The position numbers were made by a program, and so were the translations under genes. A stretch of DNA of 5,869 nt from Ruminococcus sp. (GTDB taxonomy: Bacteria > Bacillota > Clostridia > Oscillospirales > Ruminococcaceae), in assembly GCA_031262625.1 (NCBI GenBank), contig JAISHJ010000114.1:1-5869 (forward strand), in the 5' to 3' direction. The notes under the pieces are model-generated. The model made no database searches. It was given only the letters and a program-made list of their open reading frames with translations, and had not been told where the DNA came from. Positions 1-5,046 of this stretch are shown here, piece by piece (position 1 is the stretch's first letter; the number at the start of each line of letters is the position of its first letter).

Positions 1-1
1 T

Positions 2-676
2 GCTTATGACTTAATTTTGATGCTTCAAGACGGCAACTTCAACGGCGCAGTCGGAAGTATCAGCCTTATTACAGATGCCCTCATGAATACAAGTATCATT
101 GCGGCGGACGAAAGCGCACGTTTAAGCCTTATAAACTCCGCAATTGTAGCAGGTGCGGCGCGCCAATCCGACCCTATGGTAGCCGCCCTCCTATCGGGGC
201 TAACCTTCACTTCCGCAGACGACGTTAAGCGCGAAGCAGCGAAGATGAAAGAGTTTATCGACATTCTGGCGCAGGACGGAATCACACCGGAGATGCTCAA
301 CCAAGGCAATTTCACTTTAGAAACATTCAGACAGATGAACCATATCGACGAACTGGTGACCTGCCTTTACAGCATGAAAAGCTTTGAGCCGGTTACGCGG
401 ATAGTCTTAACATACGGTATCAGAATTTTTACGGGAGACCAAAGCTATAACTACCCCGAAGATGTCGAAATTACGGAGCAGTCTGCCGAGGACTTAAAGA
501 CGGCAATTAATCTTCTGCCGTTTCTTTACGAGAGCATGAATAAAGAAAGAGCCGGCACGTTAACTATTGCACAGGCGGCAGAAGCGAACTCTTATATTGA
601 GAGACTGAAGAGTCTTAGTTTCATGTCGGATGAAGTTTATAAAAAACTCGAATCTTTTATAGGATTAAACGGATAA
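2..676 (+). CDS. Unrecognised helical protein, C-terminal part (5' end cut by window edge)
   Basis: The reading frame is open back to the first bases of the window (codons from base 2 read A-Y-D-L-I before the first possible TTG/ATG at 17-22), so this is most likely the C-terminal part of a longer protein rather than a gene starting at 17. About 225 residues are visible. They look soluble and mostly alpha-helical, rich in Ala, Leu, Ser, Glu and Asp, with no transmembrane segment, signal peptide, zinc motif or nucleotide-binding motif. The end is a charged amphipathic helix finishing in IGLNG. I do not recognise a family. The stop is 3 bases before the kinase ATG, so it is almost certainly in the same transcript as the kinase and PP2C phosphatase; a role as substrate, scaffold or sensor of that pair is inference from position only. 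Any N-terminal domain that would identify it lies outside the window. Confidence 0.8.
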   Translation, partial: AYDLILMLQDGNFNGAVGSISLITDALMNTSIIAADESARLSLINSAIVAGAARQSDPMVAALLSGLTFTSADDVKREAAKMKEFIDILAQDGITPEMLNQGNFTLETFRQMNHIDELVTCLYSMKSFEPVTRIVLTYGIRIFTGDQSYNYPEDVEITEQSAEDLKTAINLLPFLYESMNKERAGTLTIAQAAEANSYIERLKSLSFMSDEVYKKLESFIGLNG

Positions 677-679
677 ATT

Positions 680-2221
680 ATGGTGGAAAATTCAGCAACC
701 GACTACCCCGATGCGCTCCCTGCGGGAACGGTGCTAAGCGGTAAATTCCGTATAGACGGCGTTTTGGGCGCGGGAGGTTTCGGCTTAACATATAAAGGTT
801 ACGACACCGAAATAGAGCGCGAGATTGCCATTAAGGAATACTTTCCGCGACAGCTTTCTGTACGCGCCAATGACGGAATGACTGTAAGAAGCTATAAGGG
901 AAGCCTTTCCTCTCGCTATAATGACGGGCTTAATAAATTCATTCATGAGGCGAGACGTACCGCAAAGTTCGGGAAAAATCCCGGCGTTGTATGGGTAATA
1001 AGCTATTTTGAAGCGAATGGTACTGCATATATTGTCATGGAATTTGTGGAGGGGCGCTCCCTCTCCTCTCTTTTAGAGGAGCGCAAAACTCTTTCTGAGC
1101 CGGAGACATTAACACTCCTAAAGCCTGTTATTTTAGCAGTAAGGGAACTTCATAAAAACCATCTCATTCACCGCGATATTGCCCCCGACAACATAATGAT
1201 TCAAAAAGACGGAAGCACTAAGCTTATTGATTTCGGTGCTTCCGCCGACTTTTCCGAAGAAGCTTCCGACAACAGCGAACTTGTGATAAAGCCCGGCTAC
1301 GCGCCTATTGAACAGTACGACCGTTCGCGCAAAACTCAAGGTCCTTGGACCGATGTTTACGCGCTCTGTGCTACAATCTATAAATGTATTTCCGGGAAGA
1401 CCATACCCGAAGCGCTTGTTAGAGTGCGGAGCAAAAACGCTCTCGAAAAGCTTCCCGAAAGTATAAATTGCCGCGATATTATCGACAAAGGTTTGCAGGT
1501 AATGCATGAAGAGCGCTTGCAGTCCGTCGATGCTCTTATCAAGGCATTCTATCATGAAAAACGGAAGCTTGACTTTATTATTCCGATTAGTATTGCCGCG
1601 GGCGCGCTTGTTGTTGCCGGAGTAATTGTATTTTTGCTCTCAATTTTATCGCCCGAACCTACTGCCACGCCGCAAACCGTTACGACGACAGCCGAAACTG
1701 TTACGGTGACTTCTGTCGAAGCTTCTGCCTACTCCGGCGCGTACGAATATGATGATTACCGCGAAAAATACGAAGCAGACATTAAAAATCCGGAAGATGC
1801 CGAAATAAACGACATGAACCATATGTGCATCATAAATTCGGCGAATTCCTTCCGCGTTGTTGATATAGGAATGAGGAATCTTAACGGCGAAGCCGCAGTG
1901 CTCCTTATTCAGGCGGACATTTTCGGGCGGGATGTTACCGTTGACCTTCTCGATTTTTATGTTCATTATGAAACTTCCGACGGGAATTCCGGTTTTGCCG
2001 AAATTATTCCTACAAGAAGTATAGATGCAGAGGGCAATACGCTTGCATTTCCGCTTAAAATCGCAGACGGCAAAACGGTGGTTTTCGGCTTTGAAGTTCC
2101 TGTGAAAACCAATTCGATTGACTTCGTTTTCAGCGGAATTGACGACGACCTTTCAGAAGAACTTTCCGGCGAAAACGGCGCATCGGTTATCGTCAGAACG
2201 CCGGTTGAACTTACCGAATAG
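680..2221 (+). CDS. Membrane Ser/Thr protein kinase (Hanks type) with non-PASTA outer domain
   Basis: This 513-residue protein has a cytoplasmic N-terminal protein kinase domain (about 23-292), one membrane helix (about 299-323, IIPISIAAGALVVAGVIVFL) and a C-terminal domain predicted to lie outside the cell. Kinase landmarks: glycine loop GAGGFG (30-35), ATP-anchoring Lys52 in IAIKE, helix-C Glu90, catalytic loop HRDIAPDN (164-171, with Asp166 and Asn171), DFG (184-186), a YAPIEQY segment in the APE position (207-213), and Asp225 in WTDVYAL. It should transfer phosphate from ATP to Ser/Thr. Ala168 replaces the usual catalytic-loop Lys (HRDxKPxN). After the membrane helix come a Thr-rich linker (326-350), a Tyr/Asp/Glu-rich stretch (351-378) and a beta-rich domain (about 380-510) without PASTA repeats. 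Its GKTVVFGFEVP segment faintly recalls DUF4352-type Ig-like domains; this is inference. The ATG follows the upstream stop by 3 bases with only weak ribosome-binding sequence, and the PP2C phosphatase starts 15 bases after its stop. Confidence 0.95.
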   Translation: MVENSATDYPDALPAGTVLSGKFRIDGVLGAGGFGLTYKGYDTEIEREIAIKEYFPRQLSVRANDGMTVRSYKGSLSSRYNDGLNKFIHEARRTAKFGKNPGVVWVISYFEANGTAYIVMEFVEGRSLSSLLEERKTLSEPETLTLLKPVILAVRELHKNHLIHRDIAPDNIMIQKDGSTKLIDFGASADFSEEASDNSELVIKPGYAPIEQYDRSRKTQGPWTDVYALCATIYKCISGKTIPEALVRVRSKNALEKLPESINCRDIIDKGLQVMHEERLQSVDALIKAFYHEKRKLDFIIPISIAAGALVVAGVIVFLLSILSPEPTATPQTVTTTAETVTVTSVEASAYSGAYEYDDYREKYEADIKNPEDAEINDMNHMCIINSANSFRVVDIGMRNLNGEAAVLLIQADIFGRDVTVDLLDFYVHYETSDGNSGFAEIIPTRSIDAEGNTLAFPLKIADGKTVVFGFEVPVKTNSIDFVFSGIDDDLSEELSGENGASVIVRTPVELTE

Positions 2222-2236
2222 CTTTGGGGTTAACAA

Positions 2237-2944
2237 ATGAAATTTGAAACAGATATATACTCCGACAAGGGCGGCAGAGAGGTTAACGAAGACAGCGTTA
2301 ATGTCTGTGAAAGCGAAGACGGCGGCTTTATCGCTGTTCTTGCGGACGGCGTTGGCGCGCACGGCGGCGGCGATATTGCCTCAAGAATTGTCGTAGAAAA
2401 ACTCTCCGAAACTTCCGACCGAAGCGATATATTATCGCTTTATAACGGAGTTAACGAAGCAGTTTTAGCCGCGCAAAAGCCCGGGATTTATATGAAAAGT
2501 ACTGCTGTTATGATAGAAATTTCCGAAAGCGAAGGCATCACGACGGCGCGGATTTCTAACGTCGGCGACAGCAGATGCTATATGTTCAGAAAGAATAAAA
2601 TTATCTTTCAGACCTCCGACCACAGTTTCCCCGGGCTTGACCTTTTAAGGGGGAAGATTACGGCATCGGAAATTCGTTTTCACCCCGGGCGGAATAAACT
2701 GCTCCGCGCTATCGGTTCGGATAACGCCACGCCGGAGGTTACGCAAATAGAAGTTAAAAAGGGTGATGCTTTTCTTCTTTGCTCGGACGGCTTTTGGGAG
2801 TATGTGGATGAAAAAGAGATGGCGAAGTCACTCCGCAAGAGCCGCCGTCCGCAAGACTGGATTCCTTCTATGCTCACGATTATGAAAAAACGCTTCCCCC
2901 CCGACCACGATAACTGCTCCGCTGTCGCGGTGAGGGTTATGTGA
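2237..2944 (+). CDS. PP2C-family Ser/Thr protein phosphatase
   Basis: This 235-residue cytoplasmic protein is a compact bacterial PP2C (PPM) phosphatase, a metal-dependent enzyme that removes phosphate from Ser/Thr residues. The motifs run in the expected order: NED (17-19), ADGVGAHGGGDIAS (36-49, the usual DGMGGH-type loop carrying metal ligand Asp37), GDSR (110-113), SDGFWEYV (183-190, Asp184) and DHDNCSAVAV (223-232, Asp225/Asn226). The metal-binding aspartates expected for activity are therefore present, and the length fits stand-alone bacterial PrpC/Stp-type enzymes. There is no membrane helix or extra domain. A GGGG tract at 2226-2229 lies 7 bases before the ATG and acts as the likely ribosome binding site. 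Its position 15 bases after the kinase gene implies co-transcription and a role in reversing that kinase's phosphorylation, including autophosphorylation. The order kinase then phosphatase, and the lack of ribosome-biogenesis neighbours, differ from the housekeeping prpC-prkC locus. Family assignment is firm; the partner relationship is inferred. Confidence 0.95.
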   Translation: MKFETDIYSDKGGREVNEDSVNVCESEDGGFIAVLADGVGAHGGGDIASRIVVEKLSETSDRSDILSLYNGVNEAVLAAQKPGIYMKSTAVMIEISESEGITTARISNVGDSRCYMFRKNKIIFQTSDHSFPGLDLLRGKITASEIRFHPGRNKLLRAIGSDNATPEVTQIEVKKGDAFLLCSDGFWEYVDEKEMAKSLRKSRRPQDWIPSMLTIMKKRFPPDHDNCSAVAVRVM

Positions 2945-2976
2945 AAATAAGCAAGGTAGTTTCTGCTGTAAAATTA

Positions 2977-3010
2977 AAAATCCCTTGTCAAACGTTTGAC
3001 GAGGGATTTT
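2977..3010. terminator. Bidirectional intrinsic terminator between PP2C gene and tRNA-Leu
   Basis: Bases 2977-2992 pair with 2995-3010 as a nearly perfect 16-bp inverted repeat (one G-T wobble, 2986 with 3001) around a CG centre; in RNA the inner pairs would open to give a workable loop. On the + strand the stem ends in TTTT after the phosphatase stop at 2944. On the minus strand it ends in TTTTT followed by AATTTT, a better U-tract, which suits termination of the minus-strand tRNA. It therefore separates two convergent transcripts. Confidence 0.88.
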
Positions 3011-3022
3011 GGTGGTATGGGG

Positions 3023-3060
3023 TTTGCACACTACTTAAATGAGATGCGCGAATGTGCAAA
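3023..3060. repeat. 8-bp inverted repeat in tRNA trailer (TTTGCACA / TGTGCAAA)
   Basis: TTTGCACA at 3023-3030 is perfectly inverted at 3053-3060 with a 22-base spacer; two G-T pairs could extend the stem outward. It lies between the tRNA-Leu 3' end (3076) and the terminator, so in the minus-strand transcript it could fold in the tRNA 3' trailer. The spacing could equally suit a protein-binding site. No T-tract follows, so it is not itself a terminator. Confidence 0.45.
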
Positions 3061-3075
3061 TTAAATATGCCGTTC

Positions 3076-3159
3076 TGCGGGTGACCGGATTTGAACCGGT
3101 ACGGTATCACTACCGAGGGATTTTAAGTCCCTTGCGTCTGCCGATTTCGCCACACCCGC
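3076..3159 (-). tRNA. tRNA-Leu (anticodon UAA)
   Basis: Read on the minus strand, 3159 to 3077 folds as a class II tRNA. The acceptor stem is GCGGGTG paired with CACCCGC, a D arm follows, and the anticodon stem AGGGA/TCCCT encloses loop CTTAAAA with anticodon TAA, which reads UUA/UUG leucine codons. A long variable arm (CGGTAGTGATACCG) and a T arm containing GGTTCAAATCC complete it. Base 3076 gives discriminator A, as expected for leucine tRNA. The next bases are GAA, so CCA is not encoded and must be added by nucleotidyltransferase. It is transcribed away from trmL, whose family methylates position 34 of this tRNA type. Confidence 0.97.
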
Positions 3160-3180
3160 GAGAAGTATGTTGCTTATAGT

Positions 3181-3209
3181 ATTTTAGCATAGAATTTAGG
3201 GAATGTCAA
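3181..3209 (-). promoter_or_regulatory. Strong sigma-A promoter for tRNA-Leu
   Basis: On the minus strand a perfect -35 box TTGACA (3204-3209) is separated by exactly 17 bases from -10 box TAAAAT (3181-3186, one mismatch to TATAAT). Transcription would start near 3174, about 15 bases before the mature tRNA 5' end at 3159. Strength near consensus is typical of tRNA promoters. Confidence 0.88.
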
Positions 3210-3274
3210 GCCGTTAAGAGAAATTAATAAAAAAGTCATAATTTATTTGTGCAGTGGAAGAAAGAGCATAAATA

Positions 3275-3304
3275 TTGCTTGTATGTTAATATACTTTGTA
3301 TAAT
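3275..3304 (+). promoter_or_regulatory. Upstream sigma-A-like promoter for trmL
   Basis: A TTGCTT -35 box (3275-3280) and a perfect TATAAT -10 box (3299-3304) are separated by 18 bases on the + strand. Predicted start is near 3311, giving a leader of about 115 bases before the trmL ATG. The region is very AT-rich, which raises the chance of false matches, but both boxes are good and spacing is acceptable. Confidence 0.6.
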
Positions 3305-3334
3305 AAATTATTTTCAAATTTTTTTATTTAATAC

Positions 3335-3363
3335 TTGCTTTTTCAGTAAATATATGCTACAAT
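3335..3363 (+). promoter_or_regulatory. Downstream sigma-A-like promoter for trmL
   Basis: A TTGCTT -35 box (3335-3340) lies exactly 17 bases before -10 box TACAAT (3358-3363). A TG at 3355-3356 forms an extended -10 element. Predicted start is near 3370, about 55 bases before the trmL ATG. It uses the same -35 hexamer as the promoter 60 bases upstream, so trmL appears to have tandem promoters. Confidence 0.7.
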
Positions 3364-3425
3364 GCTAATAAGGCAATCTTTTGTCTGCATTTAGTACTAA
3401 TTTTTACGATAATACATATAGTAGT

Positions 3426-3890
3426 ATGAAACTTAATCTTGTTTTGTGTGAGCCTCAGATACCGCAGAATACGGGGAACATTTCGCGAACCTGTGCGGTA
3501 GTGGGAGCGGCTTTGCATCTGATTCGACCTCTCGGTTTTGAGATTACGGAGTCGCGTGTAAAGCGAGCCGGGCTTGATTATTGGGATAAACTTGACATTT
3601 TTTATTATGACAGCTTGGAAGATTTTATGGAGAAACACGGTGACAAAGAACTGTTCTTCTTTTCAACGAAGGCGGAGAAGTTCTATTCGGATGTGAAGTA
3701 CCCAGACGGCGCGTATTTGGTCTTCGGGCGTGAGGATGCAGGGCTGCCGGAATGGCTGCTTGAAAAACAGGCGGAGCGGTGCGTAAAGCTCCCCATGCGC
3801 GACGGTCTGAGGAGTCTGAATCTATCGAACACGGCGGCTGTCGCGGCGTACGAGTACCTCAGACAGCGCGGCTTCCCGGGGTTGATGTAA
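3426..3890 (+). CDS. trmL: tRNA (cytidine/uridine-34-2'-O)-methyltransferase TrmL
   Basis: This 154-residue SPOUT-superfamily methyltransferase transfers a methyl group from S-adenosylmethionine to the ribose 2'-OH of the wobble nucleotide; the E. coli enzyme acts on tRNA-Leu CAA and UAA species. The length is near the E. coli protein (about 157). The three family motifs are visible: IPQNTGNISRTC (12-23), LVFGREDAGLPEWLL (98-112) and LRSLNLSNTAAVAAYEYL (128-145); the last two form the trefoil-knot cofactor site. I chose the ATG at 3426 because MKLNLVLCEPQIPQNTGN matches the usual family N-terminus. An in-frame TTG at 3381 would add 15 poorly conserved-looking residues, although an AAGG lies 7 bases before it while the ATG has no clear Shine-Dalgarno. 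It is preceded by tandem promoters and sits divergently from tRNA-Leu(UAA), its expected substrate. No terminator is evident before the next gene. It should act as a homodimer in the cytoplasm, as known for the family. Confidence 0.93.
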   Translation: MKLNLVLCEPQIPQNTGNISRTCAVVGAALHLIRPLGFEITESRVKRAGLDYWDKLDIFYYDSLEDFMEKHGDKELFFFSTKAEKFYSDVKYPDGAYLVFGREDAGLPEWLLEKQAERCVKLPMRDGLRSLNLSNTAAVAAYEYLRQRGFPGLM

Positions 3891-3970
3891 GCGGCGCGGC
3901 AAATGGGCTTTATTGATTCAACGTGGTCAATTCCGATTTAGGTCGGTTTGCATATATATAGAATTTTTAC

Positions 3971-3976
3971 GGAGGA
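3971..3976 (+). promoter_or_regulatory. Strong ribosome binding site deciding the start at 3985
   Basis: GGAGGA lies 8 bases before the ATG at 3985. It is the best Shine-Dalgarno match in the window and fixes the start of the small membrane protein; the in-frame open stretch upstream back to 3913 has no support. It also feeds ribosomes into the coupled lgt and degV genes. Confidence 0.85.
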
Positions 3977-3984
3977 ATTTTTTA

Positions 3985-4233
3985 ATGAACAGAAAAACAT
4001 ACGGTCTTGTCGCTTTAATAGCAAGTATCGCAGGTTTTTTCATCCCTGTCGGCTCTATAGTAGGGTTAATCTTCGCAATTTTAGGCAAGAAGCTTCCTGA
4101 TGACGGCGATAAAACAACTACCAACTTCCTTACCGCCGGACTTATCATCTCGATAGTTTCCCTCGTGCTTTCTATTACCTGCTGGGCTTGCTACATCTGC
4201 GGAATTATCGCAACCGCCGGTCTTTCCTACTAA
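3985..4233 (+). CDS. Small two-helix membrane protein (DUF4190-like)
   Basis: This 82-residue protein has a first hydrophobic segment at about 7-34 (with a central Pro21-Val-Gly), a short polar loop KKLPDDGDKTTTN (35-47) and a second hydrophobic segment at about 48-80. The pattern GLVALIASIAGFFIPVGSIVG followed by a loop and AGLIISIVSLVLSI resembles the DUF4190 type of small membrane protein, which has no known function; I base this on pattern only. The second helix carries three evenly spaced cysteines, C66-W-A-C69-Y-I-C72, which would fall near one helix face and the membrane border. The start is set by GGAGGA 8 bases upstream. Its TAA is directly followed by the ATG of the lgt gene with no gap, so the two are co-translated and it may work with, or simply drive expression of, the lipoprotein enzyme. 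Confidence 0.85.
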   Translation: MNRKTYGLVALIASIAGFFIPVGSIVGLIFAILGKKLPDDGDKTTTNFLTAGLIISIVSLVLSITCWACYICGIIATAGLSY

Positions 4234-5046
4234 ATGCTCCCCCCGATTCAAATTTTTGATCGAATAATTACTGGATATGGCATTGCCGTTGCCGTGGGTT
4301 TGATTGTCTGCCTATTTTATATAATGCGGCAGTCAAAGCGAATCTACGGCACCGACGGCGATATTCTGCTTATTACTGCTATTGCCGGAGGAGCGGCTGT
4401 GTTCTTTTCGCACCTCCTTTTCGGAATTATCTCGCTTCTTACCTACGGCGGCTTTCCTACTATCACAAGCTTTGACGGATTTTTACGCTTTTTGAACGAT
4501 TTTTTCGGAGGAAGCGTCTTTTTCGGCGGGCTTATCGGCGGAGCAGTTGCAGTATTTATCACGCTTAAGATAATGAAATTCCCGTGGTATCCTGCGGTTG
4601 ACCTTATTACAACAGTAGTTCCTCTCTTCCATTTTTTCGGGAGGGTAGGCTGCTTTTTAGGCGGCTGCTGCTATGGCATACCGTCGCGCTTCGGCTTTAC
4701 TTTCAGTCACTCAATAGTAGAATCCGCAAACGGCGTTAACCGCTTCCCTGTACAGCTTTTGGAGGCTTCGTTTAACCTTCTGCTGTTTTTTGCGCTCTAC
4801 AGACTTTTTAGGGGAGAGAAGCTGTGCGGAAGGCTCTTTTTCCTGTACCTTGCCTGTTACAGTCCGGCGCGGTTTTTACTCGAGTTCCTCCGCGGGGACT
4901 CATATCGCGGCTTATTTGCTTTAGGCGATACAGGCGTAATGCTTTCGACTTCGCAGATTATTTCGGTATTTACACTTGCTGTAGGAATAATCGGACTTAT
5001 TGTTACTAAAAATACAGTTATAAAAAATCAAAGAAATAGAAACTAA
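4234..5046 (+). CDS. lgt: Prolipoprotein diacylglyceryl transferase family protein (Lgt)
   Basis: This 270-residue polytopic membrane protein belongs to the Lgt family, which moves the diacylglyceryl group of phosphatidylglycerol to the lipobox cysteine of prolipoproteins, the first step in lipoprotein maturation. I see about seven hydrophobic segments and these landmarks: GGSVFFGGLIGG (92-103), GRVGCFLGGCCYG (136-148), RFPVQLLEA (170-178), YSPARFLLEFLRGD (209-222) and LSTSQIIS (237-244). Arg137 matches the essential Arg143 of E. coli; Tyr209, Arg213 and Glu217 keep the spacing of E. coli Tyr235, Arg239 and Glu243. Departures: Phe97 occupies the place of E. coli His103, and the signature is GCFLGGCCYG rather than GNFINGE, as in a divergent branch common in Firmicutes and Bacteroidetes. 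The ATG directly follows the upstream TAA and has no Shine-Dalgarno, so coupling is likely. Whether this is the cell's main Lgt or a paralogue cannot be told here. Confidence 0.92.
   Translation: MLPPIQIFDRIITGYGIAVAVGLIVCLFYIMRQSKRIYGTDGDILLITAIAGGAAVFFSHLLFGIISLLTYGGFPTITSFDGFLRFLNDFFGGSVFFGGLIGGAVAVFITLKIMKFPWYPAVDLITTVVPLFHFFGRVGCFLGGCCYGIPSRFGFTFSHSIVESANGVNRFPVQLLEASFNLLLFFALYRLFRGEKLCGRLFFLYLACYSPARFLLEFLRGDSYRGLFALGDTGVMLSTSQIISVFTLAVGIIGLIVTKNTVIKNQRNRN

Noticed and set aside
17..676. Reading the first gene as a complete 219-residue protein starting at TTG 17
   Set aside because: The same frame stays open to the window edge and there is no ribosome binding site in the 16 bases before it; a truncated longer gene is more likely.
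1133..1555. Minus-strand open frames inside the kinase, phosphatase, trmL and lgt genes
   Set aside because: They lie opposite clear family genes, have no ribosome binding sites or recognisable motifs, and are explained by the coding strand's codon pattern.
3017..3064. 15-codon ATG frame after the terminator on the plus strand
   Set aside because: It has no ribosome binding site, lies downstream of a terminator with no plus-strand promoter of its own, and overlaps the tRNA trailer.
3000..3124. The 11-base repeat as att sites of an integrated element
   Set aside because: The copies are only 114 bases apart with no integrase or cargo, and one copy is built into a terminator hairpin.
3238..3311. 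10-base inverted repeat ATAATTTATT / AATAAATTAT upstream of trmL
   Set aside because: It is made only of A and T in a very AT-rich stretch, so a chance match is expected, and it overlaps the upstream -10 box.
3933..3946. CCGATTTAGGTCGG hairpin as a terminator after trmL
   Set aside because: The stem is only 4 bp and is not followed by a proper T-tract.
3931..3962. Promoter before the small membrane protein (TATATA / TATAGA as -10)
   Set aside because: The AT repeat gives a -10-like box but no convincing -35 lies 16-18 bases upstream (TTCCGA matches only half). A real promoter is possible since the gap from trmL is 94 bases, but I cannot support it.
3913..3984. Longer N-terminus for the small membrane protein beginning at 3913
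   Set aside because: It would need an ATT start, has basic non-family-like residues, and ignores the strong GGAGGA placed 8 bases before the ATG at 3985.
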